NCBI RefSeq assembly: GCF_015477765.1
Contig: NZ_JADLQQ010000002.1
Location: forward strand, 434,001 to 498,000
Source: Nocardia transvalensis
Lineage (GTDB): Bacteria > Actinomycetota > Actinomycetes > Mycobacteriales > Mycobacteriaceae
Reading direction: 5' to 3'
DNA: 64,000 bases
Shown here piece by piece: positions 46,640 to 55,407 of the stretch; the stretch's first letter is position 1, and each line of letters opens with the position of its first letter. The position numbers and the translations under genes are program-made. The notes beneath the pieces are model-generated. The model saw nothing but the letters and a program-made list of their open reading frames with translations, was not told the origin of the DNA and made no database searches.

Positions 46640-48190
46640 ATGTCGCTGACACGTCGAGGGTTCATCGCCGCAGCGGCGCTGGGTGCTGCGGCGGCGTCGG
46701 GGGGAAGTCCGGTCGCGCAGGCCGATGCACGGGTGGTGAATCCGGGGGAGTCGGACTATTCGATGCTGACGTTGCGCGGGTACAACCGGCGGTTCGTGGC
46801 GCAGCCGCGACGGGTGCACGTGCCCGGCGGTGCCGAGGAGGTGGGGGAGGCGGTCGCGCGGTCGGTGCGTGACAGGCTGCGGATCGCGGTGCGGTCGGGC
46901 GGGCACTGCTTCGATGATTTCGTCGACAGCGCACAGGTGATCGTGGATCTGGGGCGGATGAACGACGTCCGCTGGGACGAGCAGTATCGCGCGTTCTCCG
47001 TCGGCGCCGGAGCCGAACTCGGTGCCGTCTACACAGCGCTGGGGCGCTGGGGCGTGACCGTGCCCGCCGGAATCTGTAAAGGCGTCGGCGCGGGCGGGCA
47101 CATCAGCGGCGGGGGATACGGCCCGCTGTCGCGGCGGCACGGTCTGGTGGCCGACCATCTGTACGGGGTCGAGATGGTCACCGTGGACGCCCGCGGCGAC
47201 ACGTCGGTGGTTGTCGCCACCGCAGACGGGCCGCATCGGGATCTGTGGTGGGCGCACACCGGCGGCGGTGGCGGGAACTTCGGTGTGGTGACCCGATTCC
47301 TGTTGCGCTCACCGGATTCCGATGGCGCCGATCCGGCCCGAGCCCTGCCCCGACCGCCCGCCACCATGCTCACCGCGCGGCTGTTCCTGCCCGTCACCAC
47401 CGAGGAGTCGTTCGTCCGCTTCCTCGGCAACTACCTCGACTTCTTCTCCCGCCACCGCGATCCCGGCAACCCGTACGCGGGACTGTATGCGCCGCTGAAC
47501 ATCCGGCCCACCGGTACCGGGTTCGCGGAGATGCTGATCCTGCTCGACGCCGACCCGCCGGATGCACAAGCGCGCCTGGACTCCTTCATCGCCGCCGTGA
47601 CCGACGGCGTGGTGCCCGGAGCGCTGATCGAGCCACCCACCCGGGCGTCCTACGCCGACACCGTCGACCAGGCCTACTACGCGAAGGCGCCGACACCGCC
47701 GCGCGTCAAGATCAAGGCGGCCTATCTGCGCCGGCCGTACACGCGCGAGCAACTGCGAATCTGCTACCGGCACATGGTCGATCCGAGCGTCATCGGCGAA
47801 TCCCAGCTGGAGTTCCTGCCGTTCGGCGGTGCCATCAACGCGATCGCCCCCGGGGCCACCGCCATGCCCGCACGGGATTCGTTCATGAAGATGCTCATCC
47901 ACGCCGCATGGCGGCTGCCCACCGACGACGACCACTTCATCGGCTGGGCGCGACGGATGTACCGCGAGATCTACGCCGACACCGGCGGGGTGCCGGTGCC
48001 CGACGATCGCAACAGCGGCAGCTACATCAATTACCCCGACCCCGACCTCGCCGACCCGTCATGGAACGCCTCCGCCGTGCCGTGGCATGCTTTCTATTAC
48101 GGCTCCGGATATCCCCGCCTGCAGCAGGTGAAGGCGGCTTGGGACCCGAATGATGTATTCCGTCACCGGTTGTCGATCGAACTACCGTGA
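46640..48190 (+). CDS. Tat-exported bicovalent FAD oxidase (BBE-like)
   Basis: A 516-residue berberine-bridge-enzyme-like oxidase. A Tat signal (LTRRGFIAAAALG) leads to an FAD-binding PCMH domain. Two covalent FAD attachment residues are visible: His89 (RSGGHC) and Cys146 (GICKGVGAGGH), the pattern of bicovalent flavinylation. The C-terminal BBE segment ends DPNDVFRHRLSIE. Family members oxidise sugars, alkaloids or polyketides with O2. Start ATG 46640 is chosen because AGAGGG sits at good spacing; ATG 46634 is an alternative. Confidence 0.9.
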   Translation: MSLTRRGFIAAAALGAAAASGGSPVAQADARVVNPGESDYSMLTLRGYNRRFVAQPRRVHVPGGAEEVGEAVARSVRDRLRIAVRSGGHCFDDFVDSAQVIVDLGRMNDVRWDEQYRAFSVGAGAELGAVYTALGRWGVTVPAGICKGVGAGGHISGGGYGPLSRRHGLVADHLYGVEMVTVDARGDTSVVVATADGPHRDLWWAHTGGGGGNFGVVTRFLLRSPDSDGADPARALPRPPATMLTARLFLPVTTEESFVRFLGNYLDFFSRHRDPGNPYAGLYAPLNIRPTGTGFAEMLILLDADPPDAQARLDSFIAAVTDGVVPGALIEPPTRASYADTVDQAYYAKAPTPPRVKIKAAYLRRPYTREQLRICYRHMVDPSVIGESQLEFLPFGGAINAIAPGATAMPARDSFMKMLIHAAWRLPTDDDHFIGWARRMYREIYADTGGVPVPDDRNSGSYINYPDPDLADPSWNASAVPWHAFYYGSGYPRLQQVKAAWDPNDVFRHRLSIELP

Positions 48191-48200
48191 GGCGCCGGAC

Positions 48201-48998
48201 TCAGGTCAGCGCCAGCACTCGGCAGGGGCCGCCGGTGCCACCGGAGTGTTTGGGTGCGCCGACCACGACGGTGGCTCCGGTCGCAGGCACCGCCGCGAGG
48301 TTGGCCAGCATCTCCACGCCGTAGCGGCCCGCGCCGAGAAATGCTGTGTGCGCACCGAAGTCGCGGCTCGACGAATGGTCCAGGCTCAGGGTGTCCACTC
48401 CGGCACCGACGATATTGCGCTGTGTCACAAGGAATTTCGCGGCATCCGCGGCGAACCCGGGAGCGTGCGGAGTGCCACCCGCGTCGAGGTTGAGGAATGC
48501 GGCCGGGGCGGCCAGCCGCCGCTCCCATCCCGAATACATCGCCACGAAGGCCCGTTCGGGGATGCGGCCGTGCCGGGCCTCGAAGGCGTCGATATCGGCC
48601 ACGGTCACCATCGTGTCGGCGTCGGAGGCGGCGCGGGCGCTGATATCGAGCACGATCAGCGGGGCGACCAGATCCTGCGCGGGCAGCTTGTCCACGCTGA
48701 TGCCGCCGGGATCACGGTGGATCGGCGCGTCCACATGGGTGCCGGTGTGCTCCCAGAGCGCCAGCGCCTGACGATTGAATCCGCCGACCGCGTGCCAGCC
48801 CACCGGAATCGTCGCGAACGGCGGATTGCCCGGCCACACCGGCAACTCCGGGCTCAGGGTATGGGTCAGATCCACCACCGATCCGCTGCGCGCGGACGCC
48901 GGTGCCGCCACCGGAACCGCCGCGGCGACCACACCGAGCGCACCGAACAGGCCACGCCGCGACAGCCGTGCCGCGTGGACGGCACTGTCGTGGGCCAT
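48201..48998 (-). CDS. Tat-exported cyclase family protein (kynurenine formamidase-like)
   Basis: A protein of about 265 residues with a Tat-like signal (LSRRGLFGALGVVAAAVPVA) and a cyclase-family domain. The metal site motif HTGTHVDAPIHRDPG (HxGTHxDxPxH) is complete. Such enzymes hydrolyse amides or lactones; export points to an envelope or extracellular substrate. Its stop lies 11 bases from that of the convergent FAD oxidase. Start is uncertain: ATG 48998, with ATG 49022 as alternative; neither has a clear ribosome site. Confidence 0.85.
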   Translation of the reverse strand: MAHDSAVHAARLSRRGLFGALGVVAAAVPVAAPASARSGSVVDLTHTLSPELPVWPGNPPFATIPVGWHAVGGFNRQALALWEHTGTHVDAPIHRDPGGISVDKLPAQDLVAPLIVLDISARAASDADTMVTVADIDAFEARHGRIPERAFVAMYSGWERRLAAPAAFLNLDAGGTPHAPGFAADAAKFLVTQRNIVGAGVDTLSLDHSSSRDFGAHTAFLGAGRYGVEMLANLAAVPATGATVVVGAPKHSGGTGGPCRVLALT

Positions 48999-49093
48999 AC
49001 GGACGATGCGGGGTGCGCACATATCCGCTGCAGCATACGTCGTGATCACACCGAATCGGCCCGGCGACGCGCGAATCCGGCTAGCCTGCCCGC

Positions 49094-49318
49094 ATGGGGA
49101 GTTCCGAGGCGGCACGGCTGTGCGAGGTCACCGGGGTGCGGCGAGAAGCCGTGGACGCGCTCGGCGCGCTCGACGACCGCCACTATGCGTTCCTGTGCGA
49201 AGCCTTCGAGAATGCGCGCGACACCCGCGAACGCGAACTGAGCCGAGCGATAGACAAGGGGCTGACCATGGTCCCGGGCCTGGTGCGCCCGATGGTGCGG
49301 CGCATCCTGTTCTCGTAG
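49094..49318 (+). CDS. small hypothetical protein (74 aa)
   Basis: A 74-residue helical protein, divergent from the cyclase gene. The sequence EVTGVRREAVDALGALDDRHYAFL is well formed but not recognised. A TAGCCT -10-like element ends 9 bases before ATG 49094, so it may be leaderless. It is 13 bases upstream of the helical-repeat gene and is probably co-transcribed with it. Confidence 0.6.
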   Translation: MGSSEAARLCEVTGVRREAVDALGALDDRHYAFLCEAFENARDTRERELSRAIDKGLTMVPGLVRPMVRRILFS

Positions 49319-49331
49319 GGGGGATCCGACG

Positions 49332-50387
49332 ATGACGAATCTCGAGGCGCGCGCCGAAGTGATCAAATTGGCGCGGGAACTGCTGGTGGAGCCCGGCGAG
49401 TTGAGGTTTCTGGAAGATGCTGCGCCCGAGGCGATCCGCACCTTCCGCAAGGACGTCCACCGCCGACTCGACGCACCGCACCGGCCGATGTTCCAGCGGC
49501 TGGCCCGGGTGAGCGCGCTGGTGCCCGGTCCCTTGGCGGTGCGCATCGCGATGCGCTTCTACGGGCCGATGTTCGTGGGCATGGTCGCCACCGAGGTGCC
49601 CCCCGAGCGGGCTGTCGGGCTCATCGGCCACGTGCCGACGCAGTTCCTCGCCGACGCGACACCGTATGTCGACCCCGATGCGGCCGGACCCATCCTGCAC
49701 GGGCTCCCGACCGAGACCATGATCCCGACCATGCTGGAGCTGTTGCGCCGCAAGGACTATGTGACGCTGGCCCGGTTCGTCGCCGCCGCGTCCGACGAGC
49801 TGATCTTCGAGGTCCTGCCGCATATCGAATCGGGCGAGGATCTGCTGCTGATCGGCTTCAACGCCGAGGTCGCCGACGTCGCCGGACGATTCGACACCAT
49901 CCTGGGTGCGTTGCCGCCCGACCGGCTGCGCAGCCTCGTCCAAGCCGCCGTGGACACCGACCGCTTCGTGGAGACCCTCACCATCCTGCAGTTCCTGCGC
50001 GCCCCGACCCTCACCCGCATCGCCGACACCACCGCCGACATGGGCCCGCAGGTGATGACCGCGCTCGTCGAAGCCGCGCATCGCGAGAACGCCTGGGCCG
50101 AACTGATTCCGGTCGCCGCGGCGATGTCGGGGGACCGGCTGGAGAAATTCGCGGCACTCGATGTCTGGACCGAGGAAGCGCTCACCGGCGTGGTCCGTGC
50201 GGCCGCGAGTCACGACCTGTGGGCCGAATTCGTTCCCCTGGCCGCGGCCACACCCGACGAGCGGTTGCGTATTCTCGCCGAACTCCCGGTCTGGCACGAG
50301 ATCGATAGCGCACCATTGTTGTCGGCCATCGAGGCCGCCGACGCCCAGGCCGATCTCGCGGTCCTGGTGTCGGCGTTGCCTCGGTAG
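49332..50387 (+). CDS. helical-repeat hypothetical protein (351 aa)
   Basis: A 351-residue all-helical protein. From about residue 90 to the end, units of roughly 30-40 residues recur with a Leu/Pro/Asp pattern (LGALPPDRLRSLVQAAV; MSGDRLEKFAALDVWTEEALTGVV; TPDERLRILAELPVWHEIDSAPLL), suggesting an alpha solenoid reminiscent of the N domain of MgtE-type proteins. One moderately hydrophobic segment near 60-80 may touch the membrane. I know of no function. GGGGGATCCGACG before ATG 49332 is a usable ribosome site. Confidence 0.7.
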   Translation: MTNLEARAEVIKLARELLVEPGELRFLEDAAPEAIRTFRKDVHRRLDAPHRPMFQRLARVSALVPGPLAVRIAMRFYGPMFVGMVATEVPPERAVGLIGHVPTQFLADATPYVDPDAAGPILHGLPTETMIPTMLELLRRKDYVTLARFVAAASDELIFEVLPHIESGEDLLLIGFNAEVADVAGRFDTILGALPPDRLRSLVQAAVDTDRFVETLTILQFLRAPTLTRIADTTADMGPQVMTALVEAAHRENAWAELIPVAAAMSGDRLEKFAALDVWTEEALTGVVRAAASHDLWAEFVPLAAATPDERLRILAELPVWHEIDSAPLLSAIEAADAQADLAVLVSALPR

Positions 50388-50577
50388 CCCGGGTTCTACC
50401 TATTTCAGCGAATGCCTCCATCAGTGTCGGAAGCGCATTGTTCGACTGTCAATGGGATGTGGCCGACGATAGCCGTACCGATCGGATCGCGTCGTCAAAC
50501 GTGAAGAATCCGACAAGAGATCGAGTGTGGCGGCGCACTAGTGTGATCGGGGAAGCTCGACCGGAAGGAGCGCCGCC

Positions 50578-51177
50578 ATGGGTAAGGTCCACCCGCACAT
50601 CGACGATACGCTGCGCAGATTCATCGGGGAGCAGCCGATGTTCTTCGTGGCGACCGCACCCTCACACGGCGGGCGTGTCAACGTGTCGCCGAAGGGTTAT
50701 CGGGATACCTTCGCCGTCCTCGACGATCACACGGTCGCCTATCTCGACCTGTTCGGCAGCGGTGTCGAGACGATTTCGCACCTGCGGGAGAATGGTCGCA
50801 TCACCATTATGTTCTGCTCGTTCACCCGTAATTCGAAAATTCTGCGCCTGCAGGGCACCGGTCGCGTGGTGCGCCCCGACGATGCGGAATTCGCCGGACT
50901 GCGAAACCATTTCGGGACCGAACACCCGGGTGTGCGGGCGGTGATCGTCGTGGATGTCGAGCGGATCGCCGACTCCTGCGGTTACAGCGTCCCGTATATG
51001 GAACTCGTCGACGAGCGCCCGGTGTTGGACAAGTCGCACGCCCGGAAATCCGACGACGACTTCGCTCGCCGCATCGCCGGAGACAATGCGGCGAGCATCG
51101 ACGCCCTGCCCGGCCTGGAACAGGATCATCCGCTGCCGTCCTCGGTAGTCCAGGCGCCGGAATCAGAAACCGTGTGA
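50578..51177 (+). CDS. pyridoxamine 5'-phosphate oxidase-fold flavoprotein
   Basis: A 199-residue split-barrel protein. The N-terminal FFVATAPSHGGRVNVSPKGYRD and the middle SHLRENGRITIMFCSFTRNSKILRLQGTGRVV are typical of this flavin/F420-binding family. The C-terminal half carries PYMELVDERPVLDKSHARKS. Substrate is unknown. GGAAGGAG precedes ATG 50578. The 190-base region before it shows nothing recognisable. Its 3' end overlaps the convergent hydrolase by 15 bases. Confidence 0.85.
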   Translation: MGKVHPHIDDTLRRFIGEQPMFFVATAPSHGGRVNVSPKGYRDTFAVLDDHTVAYLDLFGSGVETISHLRENGRITIMFCSFTRNSKILRLQGTGRVVRPDDAEFAGLRNHFGTEHPGVRAVIVVDVERIADSCGYSVPYMELVDERPVLDKSHARKSDDDFARRIAGDNAASIDALPGLEQDHPLPSSVVQAPESETV

Positions 51178-51981
51178 GCGCATCCAGTCGAGCAGCCGAT
51201 CCAGCCACGTGCGGCAGGGCAGGTCCGGCTCGGCCTCCGCGAATCCGTGGCGGCCACGCTCGTAGACGTGCATTTCCACCGGCCGCCCCGCGGCCAGCCA
51301 ACTGCGGTGCAGCGCAAGGTTGTCGGCGACGAGATTCTCACCCTCGTCGTCGGCGGCGAAGCACAAGAACAGCGGGGGAGCGTCGGCGGGAACCCGATAG
51401 TCCAACCACACGGGCGGGTAGACGGGAGCGGCGAAGTCGGGCCGGGAGGCGCTGTCGTAACCGGTGGCGGCGGCGAGGGCGAGTTGCCCACCGCCGGAGA
51501 AGCCCAGGATCCCGATGCGATGCGGGTCGATCCCGAACTCGTCGGCACGTTCTCGGACCACCCGCACGGCCCGCCGCGCGTCCGGGGCGGCGACAGGGGC
51601 GTGGGCCTTGATCTCGTCCATGGTGTGCAGTGCCGCCCACTTCCCCACGAAGTCCTCGTCGAGCACGGGGGTGGGCAGCAGCCGGTAGCGCAGTACGAAG
51701 ACCGTGATGCCTCGGTCGACAAGCCGATCGGTGAGCTCGGTGGCGTCGACGAGGGTCATATAACTGCCGCCCGGGCACACGATCATCGCGGTGCCCGTCG
51801 CCCGGAACGGGTCGGGGCGGTGGACGCTGAGTGCGGGTTGGGTCACGTTGCGCAGCACCCGCAGATCGCGGTGCTGCCCGATCTCCGGGATCACCGTGAC
51901 CTGACCGTAGGGTGCGGGATCGCGCAGCGGCGAGGGTGCATCGGCCGACAGCGGAATGAGGTCGTCGACAAGGGGTTTCAT
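51163..51981 (-). CDS. alpha/beta hydrolase (acetyl-xylan esterase-like)
   Basis: A 272-residue hydrolase. The oxyanion strand is CPGGSYMTLV near 69, the nucleophile is in ILGFSGGGQLAL near 160, the acid in CFAADDEGENL near 210, and His in RGRHGFAEAE near 250. It resembles BD-FAE/xylan esterase-type enzymes without signal peptide. Its ATG overlaps the stop of the phosphotransferase gene by four bases (ATGA), so it is the third gene of the TetR operon and may act on the same compound. Confidence 0.85.
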   Translation of the reverse strand: MKPLVDDLIPLSADAPSPLRDPAPYGQVTVIPEIGQHRDLRVLRNVTQPALSVHRPDPFRATGTAMIVCPGGSYMTLVDATELTDRLVDRGITVFVLRYRLLPTPVLDEDFVGKWAALHTMDEIKAHAPVAAPDARRAVRVVRERADEFGIDPHRIGILGFSGGGQLALAAATGYDSASRPDFAAPVYPPVWLDYRVPADAPPLFLCFAADDEGENLVADNLALHRSWLAAGRPVEMHVYERGRHGFAEAEPDLPCRTWLDRLLDWMRSHGF

Positions 51982-54599
51982 CGGAGGCTCCCGGAATGAT
52001 CAAGCACGGTGACGGCCCCGGTGTCGCCGTCGACGGTGACGTGCTGGCCGGTCTGGATCCGCGCCGTCGCGTCGCCGGTGCCGAGGACCGCGGGAATGTG
52101 GTACTCGCGGGCAACGATCGAGCTGTGGCTGAGCGCGCCGCCGACATCGGTGACCACGGCCGAGGCGAGCGCGAACAACGGTGTCCACGCCGGGGTGGTC
52201 ATCTTCGCGATCAGGACGTCACCCGGCCGCATGGTGTCGAATTCGCTGGGGTCGTGAATGATTCGCGCAGAGCCGGTGGCCTTACCGGGGCTTCCCGGAG
52301 TGCCGGTGATCGCCTCGTCCGCGTCACGCTCGGCGCTGCGGGCGAATTCGATGCCCAGAATCTTGTTGCCGCCCTTCACCGGGAGCACGTGGGGCACCGG
52401 CATGGCCCGCTGTGCCTGCCAGAGAGCGCGCCGCTCGGCGACGACGCTGTGCGAATCACCCGGTGTCGCACCGGTATCCAGCGCCTGGGCCGCCGACTCG
52501 AGTTCGGGCAGCCGCAACCAATACACGTCATCGGAGGACTCGATCGCCCCGGCACTCACCAGTCGCCGCCCGATCTCGCCCAGCATCCGCCGCACCGCGG
52601 GCCAGCCCGCACCCACATCGGCGAGGGCATCCTCGCGCCGCGGTGCCGCGGCCTGCGCCCAGGACAGCAGCCGTAGCGCCGCCGCCCGTCGCACACCCGG
52701 CCGTTTCCGCTCGAGGACCCGCACCGCCTTCTCCCGCGCCTTGGCCGCATTCTGTTGGCGCACACGTGGATCGGGGGCGTCGTCGGTGAGGAAGAAATTC
52801 AGGGTCTGCAGCAGCGCCGCCGGGTTTTCCCCGGGGAGAGGTTTGGCGAAGTCGAGGTCGTAAACCATATCCCCGAAGGCGGCCAGATGCTCGCGCAGCC
52901 GCCGCTGGAACTCCGTCCATCCGGTGTTGCTGTCGCGGACATCCAGCAGGTGCTCTCGCTCCTCGCCCGACAGGGCGGTGAGGCGTTCGGCCAAGCCCGG
53001 CTGGGTGCGCACCCAGCGCGCGAGATCGTAGAGCGACTGTTCGGCGCGGATCGGTTTGCTGTCGAAACCCAGCAGGAACACCGTCGCGGGCGGATCGTCG
53101 CCGTGGCGAAGGGTGTTGTAGGCCTTGGTGAACAGGGACTCGCTGGTGTAGGCGGCGGGCAGCACACCGCTCTGGATGGTCAGGTAGTACTCGGCGGCCT
53201 CGTCGACGAGGTGCCGCACGCCGCCCAGCAGCCGCTGGGCCGGTGTGTCGGTGACGTCGACGGCCTGCCAGTGCGAGGCCGTCCTGCGGTAGCTTTCCCG
53301 GGCCGCGCGCCAGCGCACGGGCGCGGTGCGGAACGACTGCGGCAGCGTCCGCACGACGAACGGTGGTGATGCGACCAGCATCCGGGCCAGCAGCGCAGGC
53401 GTGTAGTTCACGTTGTAATAGCCGTACCCGTTGATGACCGCCAGCGGATCGTCGAAGTAGGGCAGCCCGATCTCGCGATAGTGCTCGAGGGTGGCGCGCT
53501 CCCACGCCGGGATGCCGAGCGTGGCGAACAGCGGCGACAGCGGATCGGGCAGCAACTCCATGACGCTGCCGCGCACGTACTTGCCATGCGGGTCGGGCAG
53601 CTCCCACGACAGCTCGGGCACCGGGGGAGCGGCATCGGGCAGCGCGGTGACCGGGCGGGCCTGCACGATGAACACCTGCCCGTCGTGCAGCGCCCACTCG
53701 ATATCCATCGGCCGCTCGTAGAGCTGCTCGATACGCAGTGCGAGACGGGCGAGTTCGAGGGCAGCGCCGGCGCTCAGGGCGGGCTCGCGCCGCCGATCGT
53801 CGGGCACGTCCTGTTCGCGAGTGCCGTCGGGGGTGCGCACGGTCATGGTTCGCTTGTCGGCGATGTCCTGGCGCACGATCGCGCCCTCGTCCTTGGCCAC
53901 CACGATGGTGTCGGGGGTGACCTGGCCGCCCACGACCGCCTCGCCCAGCCCCCAGGCCGCATTGATCAGCACCCGGTCGCGGGCGCCGGTCACCGGGTCG
54001 GCGGTGAAGGCGATACCGGCCGCCTCGGCGGGCACGAGCTGCTGCACCACCACCGCCAGCGCGATCTCGTCGGCGGCGATGCGGTGGCGGGCGCGGTAGC
54101 CGATGGCGCGCGCGGTCCACAGCGACGCCCAGCAGCGCTTCACCGCCTGCAGAACCGCCTCGGCCCCACGAATATTGAGGTAGCTCTCCTGCTGGCCGGC
54201 GAACGAATTGTCCGGTAGATCCTCGGCGGTGGCCGAAGAGCGCACGGCGACGGCCACATCCCCCAGCTGTTGATAGGACTCCTCGACCGCCTCCGCGACA
54301 TCCTGCGGAATCGGTTGTGCCGCAATCAGGTCCGCGATGGCCTCGGCGACCGAGTCCCAGGTCTCGGGACGGTCGGGCTCGGCCTGCCGGGCAGCGGCGA
54401 GGATCCGCTCGTGCAGGCCGTCATCGGCGACGAAGCGTCGATAGGCGGACGTCGTCACGTGAAATCCGGGAGGTACGGGCAGATCGGCGGCGGCCAGGCG
54501 GGCGAGCGAACTGCCCTTGCCGCCCGCGACCGCCAGCGTGGCCGCCGCATCGGCCAACGGTAGCGCATACGAATCATGCCGGGATGCAGTGCGTTTCAT
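51978..54599 (-). CDS. PEP-synthase-like phosphotransferase (rifampin phosphotransferase-type architecture)
   Basis: An 873-residue protein. Residues 1-310 are a PPDK-type ATP-grasp: AVAGGKGSSLARL, VAVRSSATAEDLPDNSFAGQ, and MDIEWALHDGQVFIVQARPV. About 320-760 is a divergent central domain. The C terminus is the swivelling phosphohistidine domain, with GGALSHSSIVARE placing the transfer His at 825. Length and domain order match rifampin phosphotransferases and stand-alone PEP-synthase homologues; the central domain lacks the Rph strings I remember, so the acceptor is open. Preceded by a TetR gene (28-base gap) and overlapped by a hydrolase gene. Cytoplasmic. Confidence 0.85.
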   Translation of the reverse strand: MKRTASRHDSYALPLADAAATLAVAGGKGSSLARLAAADLPVPPGFHVTTSAYRRFVADDGLHERILAAARQAEPDRPETWDSVAEAIADLIAAQPIPQDVAEAVEESYQQLGDVAVAVRSSATAEDLPDNSFAGQQESYLNIRGAEAVLQAVKRCWASLWTARAIGYRARHRIAADEIALAVVVQQLVPAEAAGIAFTADPVTGARDRVLINAAWGLGEAVVGGQVTPDTIVVAKDEGAIVRQDIADKRTMTVRTPDGTREQDVPDDRRREPALSAGAALELARLALRIEQLYERPMDIEWALHDGQVFIVQARPVTALPDAAPPVPELSWELPDPHGKYVRGSVMELLPDPLSPLFATLGIPAWERATLEHYREIGLPYFDDPLAVINGYGYYNVNYTPALLARMLVASPPFVVRTLPQSFRTAPVRWRAARESYRRTASHWQAVDVTDTPAQRLLGGVRHLVDEAAEYYLTIQSGVLPAAYTSESLFTKAYNTLRHGDDPPATVFLLGFDSKPIRAEQSLYDLARWVRTQPGLAERLTALSGEEREHLLDVRDSNTGWTEFQRRLREHLAAFGDMVYDLDFAKPLPGENPAALLQTLNFFLTDDAPDPRVRQQNAAKAREKAVRVLERKRPGVRRAAALRLLSWAQAAAPRREDALADVGAGWPAVRRMLGEIGRRLVSAGAIESSDDVYWLRLPELESAAQALDTGATPGDSHSVVAERRALWQAQRAMPVPHVLPVKGGNKILGIEFARSAERDADEAITGTPGSPGKATGSARIIHDPSEFDTMRPGDVLIAKMTTPAWTPLFALASAVVTDVGGALSHSSIVAREYHIPAVLGTGDATARIQTGQHVTVDGDTGAVTVLDHSGSLR

Positions 54600-54627
54600 C
54601 AGGTTCTCGTTTCTGTCGCCGGTCGGA

Positions 54628-55305
54628 TCAGGCGGAGAAGGCGGCGCGGACCTCGGCCAGTCCGGCCAGCAGCAAAGCCTTTCCGGCCGCGAGGTCGGCA
54701 CCGTCGACCGGGCTCAGGCCCAGCTCGAGCAGTTCGGCCAGGGCGTCGACCACAGCCTCGGTGGTGGGCAGATCCGCCTCATCGGACCGATCGCGCTGAG
54801 TGGGGAAGGTGCGCCGTAGCGCGGGAGTGAGAGCGTCGAGGATGAAGGCGACCGCGCGGGCGTCGATCTCGGGGCGGACCGCACCCGCCTCCTGCATCGT
54901 TTGCAGGAACTGTTCGGTGCCAACGTGTTTGATGCGGGTCAGGTAGGTGCCCGGCTTGTGCAGGTATTTGCCGAGGATCGCTTCGTCGCGGGCGACGATG
55001 GCCGCCGCCAGGGGCAGCCGCTGCAAGGCCCGCGCCATCGCCCGGTAGATGCTGGCCACGCTGCCGCCGCGCGGATCCGCCTGCAGCTGTTCGGTCCACA
55101 GCTCGGCGTAGCGGTCCAGTTCCCGCCGCACCACGGCCTCGATCAGTTCGTCCTTGGACTTGAACTGCAGATACACCAGACCCCGGTGCAGGGCGACGGC
55201 ATCGGCGACGTCGCCCATCGTCAGCTTGTTGTAGCCCAGCCGCAGCACCAGCTCTGCGGCCGCATCCAGGATCGCCTCGGCGCGTTCCCGTTCATCGACA
55301 ACCAT
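54628..55305 (-). CDS. TetR family regulator
   Basis: A 225-residue TetR protein. The HTH is in RAEAILDAAAELVLRLGYNKLTMGDVADAVALHRGLVYLQFKSKDELIEAVV (residues 7-58), with a helical ligand domain after it. ATG 55305 is chosen because an ATG 13 codons earlier adds only unrelated sequence. It is the first gene of the operon with the phosphotransferase and hydrolase; TetR proteins typically repress their own operon and release on binding the compound handled by its enzymes. The BKACE gene is divergent after 102 bases and could be co-regulated. Confidence 0.9.
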   Translation of the reverse strand: MVVDERERAEAILDAAAELVLRLGYNKLTMGDVADAVALHRGLVYLQFKSKDELIEAVVRRELDRYAELWTEQLQADPRGGSVASIYRAMARALQRLPLAAAIVARDEAILGKYLHKPGTYLTRIKHVGTEQFLQTMQEAGAVRPEIDARAVAFILDALTPALRRTFPTQRDRSDEADLPTTEAVVDALAELLELGLSPVDGADLAAGKALLLAGLAEVRAAFSA

Positions 55306-55407
55306 CGGCTCTTGACCTTTTGACGAAATTGGACAACGTGTCAAATCCGAAGCTACGCCGCCCTCGGAGGAGGTGTCAAGGGTGCGGGCGGATACTACGA
55401 TTTCGGG

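Noticed and set aside
54600..55407. Rifamycin-associated element upstream of the phosphotransferase operon, which would support an Rph assignment
   Set aside because: I looked for the conserved element known from rph and related genes in the TetR upstream region and in the 28-base gap and do not see it. A rifampin-specific role is therefore not claimed.
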